From VGJW01 sp035285595 (GTDB lineage Bacteria; Cyanobacteriota; Sericytochromatia; S15B-MN24; VGJW01): a stretch of 64,000 nucleotides of DNA. Position 1 is the first letter of the stretch; each line of letters begins with the position of its first letter. Both the position numbers and the translations under genes were made by a program. The DNA lies in the NCBI GenBank assembly GCA_035285595.1, contig JAYKGV010000028.1, forward strand, positions 1 to 64,000, written 5' to 3'. Below the pieces are notes generated by a model. The model was not told the origin of the DNA. It was given only the letters and a program-made list of their open reading frames with translations, and did not search any database. Shown here piece by piece: positions 10,601 to 18,338 of this stretch.

Positions 10601-13029
10601 CCCCCTGCGCGGTCGGCGAGCGGCAAGGCCCTACGGCAGGTTTCGATGGCGTGGACGATGTCGGTGCGTTTGTAGTAGATACGAGACGCCGTCTTCAGCG
10701 CCCGGAGCCACTCTTTGACGGAGTCTGCGGACTTGGCGAGTTCTTCCGCGCGCTCTACAGCGGCAAGGCCTTCCGCATACTCGGCGCGAATCTGGTGCAG
10801 GATGGCGACTGAGGTCAACAGGTTGGAGGCCTCGGCCTTGCGACCTAGGCCCTCTGCAAGGACGATGGCTTCTTTGGCGTGTCCGAGAGCCTCCACGGTG
10901 AGATTCTGGTAGCGCTCGACGGTGGCCAGAGCGGTCAGGTAGCGCAGCGCCAGGCTCTTTTCGCTCTCGTGCAAAAGCGCGTGGCCTGCCACGAGGAATT
11001 CCTTCGCGACGCTCAAGGCGAACAGCTTGAGATTCTCCTCACCTGCAACCAGAGCCATGATGGGCCGCCGAGGGTCCGTGCCGGCTGTCAGGAAATGTCG
11101 GGCAATCTGAGCGGCTGTCTTGGCCTCGCGAACCGCTTCAGGGTCTCCGCCCGCCTGAGCCAGCAGCGCCTCGGCGATTTTCTGATGCCACGCCTCGGCG
11201 CCTGACGAGTATTCGTCGCGCAAGAGCGGCATGAACTGGCTTTGGACAAACCGCAGAAGGTCACCGTCCTGTACGACGATGCCCTGCGCCCGAAGGGGTT
11301 CGACACGCTCCAGCAGCTCTTCGCCGGCCAAGCCCGTGATACGTCCGAGGAGGCCGAGGGTCACGGGTTCGCCGACCAACGCCATGACCAGCAACAGGTC
11401 TCGGGCCGGGGAGGACAGGGCAGCCAGCTGGCCGCGTAAGAGATCCTGCACGCTGCTGGGGAGATGTTTCGCCGTCAGGGGCTCACGTGTCGTCCAGGCT
11501 CCCTCGCGCCGCACCAGGAGGTCCTGTTCCAGAAGCAGTTGCAAAGAGGCTTCGGCAAAAAGAGGATGTCCGTCCGTCAGGCCGTGGAAGGAGCGGATGA
11601 ATTCCGGCTCGACGGCCTCCGTGCCCAGCATGGCCTTGACCATCTCCCCTACGGCATCTTCCGAAAGAGCCCCGAGCTCAACAACCTCCCCGCGTCCAGC
11701 CATGCGCTGGCCGGCCAGGATCACGACGGCCCGGCCATCTTCCAACCGTCTGACCAAATGGTCGAACAACCGCTTGCTGAGCTCGTCTGCCTCATGCCAG
11801 TCATCCAGCACCACGACGACACCACCCGAGGCCGCATGACCGAGCAACTCTGCAAAGGCGGTGCGCAAACGCACCTGCTCTTCATCAGGATCAAGGTCCG
11901 GTCCTCCGGACTCGGCAAGCCCTGGCAGCAGTCTCGACAGGATGGGCCTGTGAGGACTAAGGATGTCTTCGGGCACCAGGGTGACGAGAGCCTTGAGCAG
12001 CTCGGCGAATGGTCCATAGGGCACGGACGGCCCGCGGCCCCTGCCCGCGAGATATGGCCAACCCGCCAGCTGGACCTGGAATCTGAACTCGTCGATCAAA
12101 CGGGACTTGCCAAGGCCCTGCTCCCCCGAAAGGGTGATCACGGATCCCTGACCCGCATCCAAGCCCGAGAGTGCCGTCTCCATGCGTTCGAGCTCGGCAC
12201 CCCTGCCTACCAGAGGACTGCCCAGCAACTGGGTCAGGCGCTCATCTTCCGTCTGGATGCCCAGGACGGCCAGGGCCTCGGAAGCTGATTGGGGTCGATG
12301 CCGCGGATCCTTCTGCAGCAGATGTTCAATCAGCTGGATGAGGTCTCCGGGCAATGAGCCATCATCTGCCAAGGGAGGTGGCGGAGTTTCCTGATGGGCT
12401 TTCAGGACCTGAACGGGGTCCTCGCCGGGAAAGGGGACGCTGCCGGAGAGAAGGTGAAAGGCCACGGCGCCGAGCGAGTACAGGTCGGCACGCCCGTCAA
12501 GCTTGCCACGGCGGGCCACTTCGGGCGCCATGTAGGCAAGGGTGCCCCTGATGCTGGTCCCGGAAGTTCCTACGTCCACCATCAGGCCGAAGTCCATCAA
12601 CTTGACCACGCCTTCGGGGGTCAGGCGCAGGTTCTCGGGCTTGATGTCCAAGTGCACTTGGCCTTGACGGTGCAGGAATCCAAGGACCCGTAGCGACTGA
12701 ATGAGCACATCCCGGACGACTTCCGGCGCATAGGGCAGGCGTTCGTCGAGACCGAGGCCGTCGACGATCTCCATCGAGTAGAAGGCCCGACCCCCCTGGG
12801 TCTCTCCGAAGTCGTAGACCTCGACGGCATTGGGGTGTCGCAGACGTGCCATCGTCCTGAACTCCTGCCGGAATCCCAGCAGGGCCTCACCGCCATCGTC
12901 CGCGACGGACAGGACCTTGACGGCCACTTCACGTCCAGCCTGCGTGTCCTCGACACGATATACGGTGCCCATGCCACCTTGGCCGAGCGTGGAAATCACC
13001 CGGTAGCGTTGGGGCAGTGGCTCGATCAT
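7645..13029 (-). CDS. Ser/Thr protein kinase - AAA ATPase - TPR - GAF - GAF - GGDEF fusion
   Basis: This 1794-residue cytoplasmic signalling protein starts at ATG 13029, where the kinase domain begins (no clear Shine-Dalgarno site). Residues 8-265 are a protein kinase: glycine loop GQGGMGTV, Lys38 in VAVK, catalytic loop HLDIKPEN (HLD instead of HRD) and DFG at 146. An AAA/STAND-type ATPase follows (Walker A GEQGLGKS at 302-309; Walker B VVVVLDD), then a long alpha-solenoid of TPR-like helices. Two GAF domains (about 1200-1390 and 1395-1610) precede a C-terminal diguanylate cyclase with GGEEM (about 1696-1700) and an upstream REDD exactly five residues before it, which matches an intact inhibitory I-site. 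Related kinase-ATPase-GAF proteins usually end in a histidine kinase; here the output would be c-di-GMP. Activity is inferred from motifs. Confidence 0.92.
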   Translation of the reverse strand: MIEPLPQRYRVISTLGQGGMGTVYRVEDTQAGREVAVKVLSVADDGGEALLGFRQEFRTMARLRHPNAVEVYDFGETQGGRAFYSMEIVDGLGLDERLPYAPEVVRDVLIQSLRVLGFLHRQGQVHLDIKPENLRLTPEGVVKLMDFGLMVDVGTSGTSIRGTLAYMAPEVARRGKLDGRADLYSLGAVAFHLLSGSVPFPGEDPVQVLKAHQETPPPPLADDGSLPGDLIQLIEHLLQKDPRHRPQSASEALAVLGIQTEDERLTQLLGSPLVGRGAELERMETALSGLDAGQGSVITLSGEQGLGKSRLIDEFRFQVQLAGWPYLAGRGRGPSVPYGPFAELLKALVTLVPEDILSPHRPILSRLLPGLAESGGPDLDPDEEQVRLRTAFAELLGHAASGGVVVVLDDWHEADELSKRLFDHLVRRLEDGRAVVILAGQRMAGRGEVVELGALSEDAVGEMVKAMLGTEAVEPEFIRSFHGLTDGHPLFAEASLQLLLEQDLLVRREGAWTTREPLTAKHLPSSVQDLLRGQLAALSSPARDLLLVMALVGEPVTLGLLGRITGLAGEELLERVEPLRAQGIVVQDGDLLRFVQSQFMPLLRDEYSSGAEAWHQKIAEALLAQAGGDPEAVREAKTAAQIARHFLTAGTDPRRPIMALVAGEENLKLFALSVAKEFLVAGHALLHESEKSLALRYLTALATVERYQNLTVEALGHAKEAIVLAEGLGRKAEASNLLTSVAILHQIRAEYAEGLAAVERAEELAKSADSVKEWLRALKTASRIYYKRTDIVHAIETCRRALPLADRAGGPHDVSAHQAFLGFLHVTNEVPGLSTRDRIDLGVRYLEQAASFRRSSLDRVGLADSLNLLGNALWQLGRFGEATRAFRENLDLTIELGVSNDEVCAQINLAIQAEERGIAEELVAWAREAVRRAAEIDSADFGLIASHLLALGLILKGHLREALQVREDAAVLWERIPEGGRVFVELNILPYKAQGDLVLGRFHEALKASDRAWEHTETTGVREFEQRILVLQGEAMVRLGEAESAKPLALRALELGEEVGSPVTVARASFVLALVAWAAGQPDEAIERLEEAWQAAESCGALGVARDVAEQGVAQWVARGDRKSAKPWLDRLESLGDHLVEPDAQARLQLARARVAGRSETGGRALQAASRLLQEVARDQDPDLFEDYRSLDVRWAIHRADPTLPAFLDGGAQEAAVGGADVQRRYLLALQENRALQAELESVTQARDQLETVVDFSRQTSRESNLNDLLHQIMDQIGRIVEADRGFLLLADRDDEGNLLLRPKATYNISSNDRRPQTWKRPESLARTVFDSGETMYIPDVRDGQAPESTRSVLDLNVRTVLCVPLPSLERTAEANGPAIGVIYLDRQAINNSFQDRDLKLVETLALQASQAIEKARLYSSVADKAQKLEHLNDLAKVASTTLELRSVLDVVVHKTLQHTNAERAFIFLKGSDGGLVCERAMDRHGGDIEHQHDQVSMSVTTSVLQTGEPACLRDTRNNTVFQAQKSILDLDLRTVMCVPLRRPQPPQQTTRVHDQDKRQRGSRTETRAPREEYVGVLYVDSKVVVEEFTDKDLALLESIASLASSAIYNAQMYKRATEDALTGLFFRSYLETRMEEEAHRAQRTGGSLSILLSDIDHFKRFNDTYGHAVGDDVLRHVAQTIRRTVREDDIASRFGGEEMVVLMPDTGTAGAAVLAERLRASIEGNPLPGSDGQPLRVTVSIGHATLLPGEDPKHMLERADLAMYRSKHGGRNRVSAAEEQAEVEPGSPIPGSG

Positions 13030-13192
13030 GGACAAGTGTCGGGTCGGCAGGCCGGTCCAGCTCGCCGATGGGCATCCTAGCACTGCCTACCCTGTGGGGC
13101 AATGATTCACGCATGCCGCCACCCCCGAAGACACGGCGCCTGTCGGTCCACTTGAACGAGTGCAGTGAAATTTTCGTCGCCATCATGGGCGC

Positions 13193-13810
13193 ATGGACAG
13201 AGTCTTGCTCCTTGGTGCCCTGGCCGTGATGCTGCAAGGTTTCCGACCCTTGGGAAAGGAGCAGGTGGCCGAGGCCGAGGTGCCTTTGCCCTACCCGTGG
13301 CCCCTCGTGGAAGTCTCGCCGCCTGAAGGCTTCCCGTGGCGCATCCTGCTTCCCGGACGGGATATTTACGGCCGAAAGCTGGACACGTGGTCGGATCGGC
13401 TTTGGTTGCTGGGGCAGGTCGATGCTCCCGTATCGGGTGCGTGGCTCTCAGCCGTGACAGGACGGGCCGAGGCCACTTGGTCCGAACCAAGGCCGATTTC
13501 GGACGTCGCCGACGTGGGCCTGTCACCCCTCTGGAGTCTTCGGGGAGAGATCTGGCGCCTGAAGGCGGCCTGGACCTGGCAGTCGGGCACCCTCTCGGTC
13601 TGGCAGGCCGTCTATATCCTGGACGATTCCGATGACGCGTCGGTTACCTCATCGCGTACCATGCTCGAGATCCGTCCATGGCCGCCAATACCTTCCGTTC
13701 GCGGGCCCGAGGTTTCCTCGCTGCCCTGTTGCCTGCCTTGTTCGCCGCGGGTAGTACGGGACTGGTGGCCTACGCACCAGTCTGGAAGGTGGACGTCCGG
13801 CAGGACCTGA
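13193..13810 (+). CDS. Hypothetical exported protein
   Basis: The 205-residue frame starts at ATG 13193 with a short hydrophobic leader (MDRVLLLGALAVMLQGF) that may be a signal peptide. The remainder is rich in Trp, Pro and Leu and shows no domain I recognise. The last 45 residues overlap the start of the next gene by 133 bases in another frame. That tail is Cys/Pro/Arg-rich and looks like out-of-frame sequence, so either a long overlap or a one-base error or frameshift near 13660-13680 is possible. It is transcribed divergently from the large kinase and probably forms an operon with the alpha-2-macroglobulin-like gene. Confidence 0.6.
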   Translation: MDRVLLLGALAVMLQGFRPLGKEQVAEAEVPLPYPWPLVEVSPPEGFPWRILLPGRDIYGRKLDTWSDRLWLLGQVDAPVSGAWLSAVTGRAEATWSEPRPISDVADVGLSPLWSLRGEIWRLKAAWTWQSGTLSVWQAVYILDDSDDASVTSSRTMLEIRPWPPIPSVRGPEVSSLPCCLPCSPRVVRDWWPTHQSGRWTSGRT

Positions 13811-16011
13811 GCTGGCGCGGACGTTCGCGGACGGTGCCTGCGGGCCGTGTGGCCCGGGGGCTGCCGGCGGGTGTGGAGGTCAAAACCTCCCAGGGGCACA
13901 GACGTTGGTTGGGACCAGAGGTCAGGATGTCCTGGCCTCCACACGCCGAACCCGTCGCCACGGGCCTTATCAAGGCATACCCCGCGTCCAAGGGACTTGA
14001 GACCGGACTTTGGGTGCGTACGGCCGAGGGGACACCTCTGCGGGCTGGCTGGTTGTGGTGGACCGTTCCGGGTGCCGAGCGTTCGGGGTTTGCCCGGGTC
14101 CACGACGGCTGGGTTGGCTGGCCGGCAGGTCCCGAACGCCGGTCCGTCAGAATCGTGGCCGACGGCCTCAGTGATCGCCTGACGATTGCCCAGCCGGCCG
14201 CGGCCCCTTCGCCTCCCGCGCCTTGGCCGTGGAGTTTGGCCGGCTGGTTCGTTCCCCCGGCCATGAGGGAGGCGGCCACAGGCAGCGTCAGTGCCTTGCC
14301 AGAGGACGAACTGGACCTGGTCGCTTCGACCCTGCCCCCTTGCAAGGAGGGTGATGCACCGAGGGCGCACTGGAATCTCGGCAACAAGGGACCCGAAGTC
14401 CTGCATGTGACCCTCGGGTTGCGTTTCGGACGGGAGGGGCGACCGATAGAAGAGCGCGTGCTTGCAGTGCCGCCCTACAGTCGCCTGGGTGGTTCCTTCC
14501 TGTTGCCACCGCTCGAGGCTGGCGTACAGCCTTTGGAGTGGTGGATGCTTCAGGGCGACCAAAGAAGGGTCACACGGCAGTCGGTCCGGGTTGCGCGTTT
14601 GACGCGGGCCCACGGTCGTCGCTGGCTCGTGTCGACGGGCCAGGGTGAAAAGATTGCCTTGCATGTGAAGTCTGGAGTGTTACCGGGAAGTACCCAGCTG
14701 GAGATACTCGCGACGGCCCACGCCTGGGGTGGATTCGAACCCGCGCTCGGCTCCTTGCAGCGTACGTCGCCGGTCACGCAGGCTGAGCGTAAACAGGTCC
14801 TCCCTGCACTTGCTCGCCTTAGACGTCGCGTTCCGTGGGTGGGGTTACCGGACCCTTGGCCCGGATCCGTGCCTCGCGCCGGTTCATCGTGGCAGGAAGC
14901 AGCCGTCTTGCAAGCTTGGAATCAACTTCGTCCGGGCGTAGGACCGTGGATTCCCTGGACGGGGTGGCCCCGGAAGGTCGGAATCGCCTTTTCCGAGCGC
15001 GCCCTCGCAGCTGAGGTGTTGGCACTAGGGGGCAATCCCGTCCCCTCGTGGTTCGTCGGCATGTGGCCACCGCCAGCCGGTGCCGCCGAAGAAGACCTCG
15101 TCCACATCTTGAGAGCCGCCCTCGTCATGCGGCATTCGCGAGCCGACCAGGCGGGACGTCACCTGTGGGCGCGTCGCAAGTTGGATCGGACAGGCATGTA
15201 CTGGGCCGAACGAGTGGATGTCACGGCCGAGGCCCTGGAGGCGTTGCTTGATCTCGGAGTCCAGCCTGAGGCATTGGAGCCAGGATTTCGTTGGCTCGAG
15301 GCCCAAAGACAAGGCAGAGGCTGGGAAACCCCTGGCGAGACGGCTGCCGTGCTGGCCGCGCTGGCTGCGTGGCACGAGAAGCGTCCGTCCCCCCCGGACC
15401 CGGGGCCCCCGCCCTCGATCTGGCTGGATGGCAAGCCGCTGGGATCGGGGAGGCCTTCCAAGGGCGCGCGGTATTGGAGTCTCGGTCCCGGGCGCCTGGG
15501 CCAGGTCGGCCACGTGCTGGAGATTCGGTCCTCTTCCGCGTGGGGGCGAGGCTCGACCCATGTGGTCTGGCGTTATCGAACGTCAGGGTTGAGCGCGACC
15601 CCACTGGCCTTGCCGGAGGGGTCTTTGACCCACGACGGGAGCGCCCGGTTGCAGGGAGACGTGGTCTCGGGCCGCCTTTTCTGGCGGGTCGGAGTGGCCA
15701 AGGGTCGTGGTGTCCTGCGGTTTTCCCTGTGGGCTGGCGCAGGTCCCTTGCGGGTCCGCTTCGGGCAGCGCGCCTTGATGGTGGAGCAGATGCCGGATGG
15801 CCAACGTGAGGTGGTCTTGCCCGAGGTGGCGGCCGGCCGGTATGAGATCCGGTGGGAGGCCGATGCGGGTCCAGGAGGCAAGTTGCTCATGCCACCGGTG
15901 GCGTGGTGGCCCGAGCCTTCGCGGCCGGGCCGCTTCGCGCGCACAGAGGAGCAGAGGCTGGACTTGCCGTCAAAGGAGGACCGTCATGTCGATCTTGGCG
16001 ATTCATTGTAG
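13678..16011 (+). CDS. Secreted alpha-2-macroglobulin-like protein without thioester
   Basis: The 777-residue protein has an N-terminal signal-like stretch (RGFLAALLPALFAAGSTGLV) after Arg residues. The middle part has beta-rich segments resembling bacterial alpha-2-macroglobulin bait or MG domains. Around residues 420-570 helical repeats resemble the terpenoid-cyclase-like barrel, including RGWETPGETAAVLAALAAW, which parallels the W-x-x-T-x-x-T-A motif of that family. The hallmark thioester motif CGEQ is absent, so covalent trapping of proteases is unlikely. Its start overlaps the preceding exported protein and its end overlaps the small receiver-like gene by 26 bases, which suggests an operon 13193-17373. 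The family call is moderate and rests on pattern, not alignment. Confidence 0.6.
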   Translation: MAANTFRSRARGFLAALLPALFAAGSTGLVAYAPVWKVDVRQDLSWRGRSRTVPAGRVARGLPAGVEVKTSQGHRRWLGPEVRMSWPPHAEPVATGLIKAYPASKGLETGLWVRTAEGTPLRAGWLWWTVPGAERSGFARVHDGWVGWPAGPERRSVRIVADGLSDRLTIAQPAAAPSPPAPWPWSLAGWFVPPAMREAATGSVSALPEDELDLVASTLPPCKEGDAPRAHWNLGNKGPEVLHVTLGLRFGREGRPIEERVLAVPPYSRLGGSFLLPPLEAGVQPLEWWMLQGDQRRVTRQSVRVARLTRAHGRRWLVSTGQGEKIALHVKSGVLPGSTQLEILATAHAWGGFEPALGSLQRTSPVTQAERKQVLPALARLRRRVPWVGLPDPWPGSVPRAGSSWQEAAVLQAWNQLRPGVGPWIPWTGWPRKVGIAFSERALAAEVLALGGNPVPSWFVGMWPPPAGAAEEDLVHILRAALVMRHSRADQAGRHLWARRKLDRTGMYWAERVDVTAEALEALLDLGVQPEALEPGFRWLEAQRQGRGWETPGETAAVLAALAAWHEKRPSPPDPGPPPSIWLDGKPLGSGRPSKGARYWSLGPGRLGQVGHVLEIRSSSAWGRGSTHVVWRYRTSGLSATPLALPEGSLTHDGSARLQGDVVSGRLFWRVGVAKGRGVLRFSLWAGAGPLRVRFGQRALMVEQMPDGQREVVLPEVAAGRYEIRWEADAGPGGKLLMPPVAWWPEPSRPGRFARTEEQRLDLPSKEDRHVDLGDSL

Positions 16012-16288
16012 GGATTTGTTCGACCGTGGACGTCTTGAAGCCATGGCGACCGCAGCCGGTCTGGAGGCCAGATCCTGGCCCGTCGAGACCGACCCGGGCT
16101 GGTGTCTCGTGAACCTGTCGGAGCCCGATGCGTTCGACGCGGCAAGGGAGGCGCGCGAGGCGGGATGGCGGGTTCTTGCCTTCGCGCCCCACGTCAGGGC
16201 CGATCTTTTCGCCCGTGCACGCGAGGAGGGATTCGAGGCATGTGCTCGGTCCGGTCTGGACAAGGTCTTCGCCGCGAGGACGTGCTAG
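15986..16288 (+). CDS. Small receiver-like (pseudo-CheY) protein
   Basis: The 100-residue protein starts at ATG 15986, six bases after a strong AGGAGG. A longer frame from 15797 would lie inside the upstream gene. The order of strands and helices follows a response-regulator receiver: a start strand MSILAIHC, a central CLVNLSEPD where the phospho-acceptor strand would be (Asn rather than a clear Asp), then RVLAFAPHVRADLFARA and a final GFEACARSGLDKVF. Single-domain proteins of this pattern (A-P-H-V then a late R-S) occur in several phyla without phosphorylation sites. It precedes selD by 8 bases, so they are co-transcribed. A functional link to selenium is unproven. Confidence 0.7.
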   Translation: MSILAIHCRDLFDRGRLEAMATAAGLEARSWPVETDPGWCLVNLSEPDAFDAAREAREAGWRVLAFAPHVRADLFARAREEGFEACARSGLDKVFAARTC

Positions 16289-16296
16289 ACTGCGGC

Positions 16297-17373
16297 ATGG
16301 TCGAACCAGCGGAAAGAGTGCGCCTGACTCGCTTGGCGACCAGCGGAGGCTGAGCGGCCAAGGCCGGCCCCGCGGTCCTGTCCCAGGTCTTGGGACGACT
16401 CCCACGTACGGTTGATCGGGCCGTTCTGGTCGATACCTCGACCTCGGACGACGCCGGGGTTTACCTGTGGCGCGAAGATTTGGCGCTGGTCCAGACCGTG
16501 GACTTCTTCCCCCCTATGGTGGACGATCCTCGCGCCTTTGGCAGGATTGCGGCCACCAATGCTCTGTCGGATGTCTGGGCGATGGGGGGGGTGCCGCGAA
16601 CAGCCCTGAATCTCTTTGGGTTCCCTTTCGATGATTTGCCCTTGGATGTGGCGGCGGCCATTCTCGAAGGTGGTTCAGAGGTCTGCCGGGAGCACGGAGT
16701 GGTCATCCTCGGAGGCCATACGACGGATGAGGAGGTTCCGCGCTACGGTCTTGCCGTGACAGGTGAAGTGCCCAGGGGGCGTATTCATCGCAATGTCGGG
16801 GCACGGGCGGGTGATTGGCTCGTCCTGACGAAGCCCCTCGGCAGTGGTCTGCTGACCGGGGCATGCATGAAAGATCTTCTCGAAGAACAGGATCTCGAGG
16901 AAGCGTTGCGGTGGATGACCACGCCTAATCGCTGGGCCGCGGAAGCCTTGGCCGGACTCGATGTCCATGCGCTCACCGACGTGACAGGCTATGGCCTTCT
17001 GGGACATCTGCGAGAGATGCTGCAGCCAGGAGATCTCGAGGCTCACCTGTGGTGGGAGGAGATTCCCGTGATGACGCTGGTTCCTGCGGTGCTGGAACGC
17101 TGGACGGGAACGGGCGGCGGCCTGAGAAACCTGGAGTTGCTGGGCGAAAAACTACAGGTGGAGGTTGGGGTGCCGTCTTGGGCATCCGCGCTGCTGGCAG
17201 ACCCGCAGACTTCGGGCGGTCTCTTGGCCGCATTGCCGCCCGAGGACGCGGAGGCCTGGCTCGAAGCCTTGGCCCGCCGCGGCGCTTTCGGATGGGTGGT
17301 TGGCCGGTTGGAACCCGGGGCTGGCCGGATCCTCGTGGAGGCCGGTCAGCGGCCTCACCTGCCTAGCCTTTGA
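16297..17373 (+). CDS. selD: Selenide, water dikinase with selenocysteine encoded by in-frame TGA
   Basis: SelD makes selenophosphate from selenide and ATP for selenocysteine and selenouridine synthesis. The frame open from 16390 lacks the catalytic N-terminus, but reading upstream from ATG 16297 gives RLTRLATSGG, TGA at 16351-16353, then AAKAGPAVLSQVLG. This is exactly the SelD active-site region (G-G-C/U-x-x-K), with TGA at the position of the catalytic Cys/Sec and Lys following. The full product is 358 residues, near the 347 of E. coli. The rest of the family is intact: GRIAATNALSDVWAMGG, LGGHTTDEE, LTDVTGYGLLGH and ADPQTSGGLL. A SECIS-like hairpin lies downstream of TGA. The start is not certain: no good Shine-Dalgarno site is present, and GTG 16318 is an alternative. 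It follows a receiver-like gene and overlaps the convergent gene by 11 bases. Confidence 0.93.
16351..16353 (+). other. Recoded TGA (selenocysteine codon)
   Basis: TGA at codon 19 of selD falls between GG and AAK, the exact place of the catalytic Cys or Sec in SelD proteins. The frame is open and family-like on both sides, so this is recoding, not a pseudogene. Confidence 0.92.
16380..16396 (+). promoter_or_regulatory. Bacterial SECIS-like hairpin
   Basis: GTCCCA (16380-16385) pairs perfectly with TGGGAC (16391-16396) around the five-base loop GGTCT (16386-16390). The GGUCU loop is the SelB-binding signature known from E. coli formate dehydrogenase mRNA. The loop begins 32 bases after the TGA, inside the range reported for bacterial SECIS elements. 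It would recruit SelB with Sec-tRNA to the upstream UGA. Confidence 0.85.
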
Positions 17374-17959
17374 GCCAGTCGCGCATCCTTGACCAGAGAC
17401 TCCGTCGGGCGGGCTCCGATGTGTGCTCGACGACCGGAGAGGGCTGGGTCATCAGCCGACGCGTCCCAAGCCCCCCACCTTCGCCGGGTCGTGGGGGAGG
17501 GAACAGTCCGGCACATTCCGGCCATTGCCCGAAGTGATCGTAGAATCCGTGCAGCAAGTGGATGGCACCTTGGAGACGCTCGGGTGGAAAAGCGGCCAGA
17601 TGCTCCAAGGCTTGGTCAGGTGCCAGCCCGTCGGACGCATTCATGCGCTGGCGTGCCTCATCGAGCAGGCGTCCCGCCTCCTCGAAGCGATGGAGGGCCA
17701 CCAGACGCTCACGGTCCGCCTCACCGTCAAGCTGGACTGACCGAAGTCCTTCCACGCCTGCGCGGTAGCGTCCCATGACCTCGTCGGCCTCACGGATGGA
17801 TGCTTCGAGCGTGGCCCTGCGCTGGCGCAGCAGCACGTCGCGTGTCTCGGCAGGCAACGGACGAGACGCTTTGGTGGGCCGGGTGGACACCCACGCGTCC
17901 GTGGGAGGCCCCGAATGAGCCTGACCCAAGGGTCGGGTGTCCCGCTGACCGCTCTCCAT
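17363..17959 (-). CDS. Conserved-looking hypothetical protein, helical
   Basis: The 198-residue protein is hydrophilic and mostly helical (RDVLLRQRRATLEASIREAD, then RLLDEARQRMN). A more structured part follows around residues 110-140 (LEHLAAFPPERLQGAIHLLH, then GFYDHFGQWPECAGLF), and a basic, Trp-containing C-terminus (RSLWSRMRDWLKG) could lie on the membrane surface. No family is recognised. ATG 17959 lies 12 bases after the stop of the DUF4177-like gene, so the two form an operon. Its 3' end overlaps selD by 11 bases on the opposite strand. Confidence 0.6.
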   Translation of the reverse strand: MESGQRDTRPLGQAHSGPPTDAWVSTRPTKASRPLPAETRDVLLRQRRATLEASIREADEVMGRYRAGVEGLRSVQLDGEADRERLVALHRFEEAGRLLDEARQRMNASDGLAPDQALEHLAAFPPERLQGAIHLLHGFYDHFGQWPECAGLFPPPRPGEGGGLGTRRLMTQPSPVVEHTSEPARRSLWSRMRDWLKG

Positions 17960-17971
17960 GTCGGTCCGTCG

Positions 17972-18223
17972 TCAGTCCCTTGGGGTCGCGAACCCGACGG
18001 GACCCCGCAAGCCATCGCCTGTGTCGAGGCGAGGACGCCTGAAGATGAAGGAGGGTACAGTGGCGACCAGTTGCCATCCCTCCTCGCCGAGCGCGTTCAA
18101 GGCCTCTTCAAGGTTAGAGGGCAGCTGCTCCACGACCTTATATTCGACGGTTTGATGCCGGCCGGGGGCGCCAGCGCCTACGTCGGGGACCAAGGCTGGG
18201 GATGCAGTGCGACGGGCTTGCAT
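17972..18223 (-). CDS. DUF4177-like small protein
   Basis: The start is ATG 18223, eight bases after a strong GGGAGG; longer frames to 18340 lack such a site. The 83-residue protein has a flexible N-terminus and then YKVVEQLPSNLEEALNALG followed by EEGWQLVATVPSFIFRRPR. The pattern 'YKVV - leader - LN.LG.EGW.LV - hydrophobic - FKR' is typical of DUF4177, a family of small cytoplasmic proteins of unknown function. It is followed by the 198-residue helical protein. A possible promoter (TTGTAC, 18-base spacer, CATGAT) lies upstream on the minus strand. Confidence 0.72.
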   Translation of the reverse strand: MQARRTASPALVPDVGAGAPGRHQTVEYKVVEQLPSNLEEALNALGEEGWQLVATVPSFIFRRPRLDTGDGLRGPVGFATPRD

Positions 18224-18338
18224 ACGCGGAACCTCCCAATGGCCTGATCCTATCATGCGCGGGCCTCTGAGGCGTGTACAATGCCCGTGGCAGGCCTTTG
18301 ACGCCTGATCGGAGCCGTTTTCCTTCTGGAGATCCTGC

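Noticed and set aside
15797..15985. Extension of the receiver-like protein
   Set aside because: It lies inside the alpha-2-macroglobulin-like gene; AGGAGG marks the start at 15986.
16390..17373. SelD starting at TTG/ATG 16390 or later as a complete gene
   Set aside because: This start omits the catalytic Cys/Sec and Lys. Reading through the TGA restores the full family sequence.
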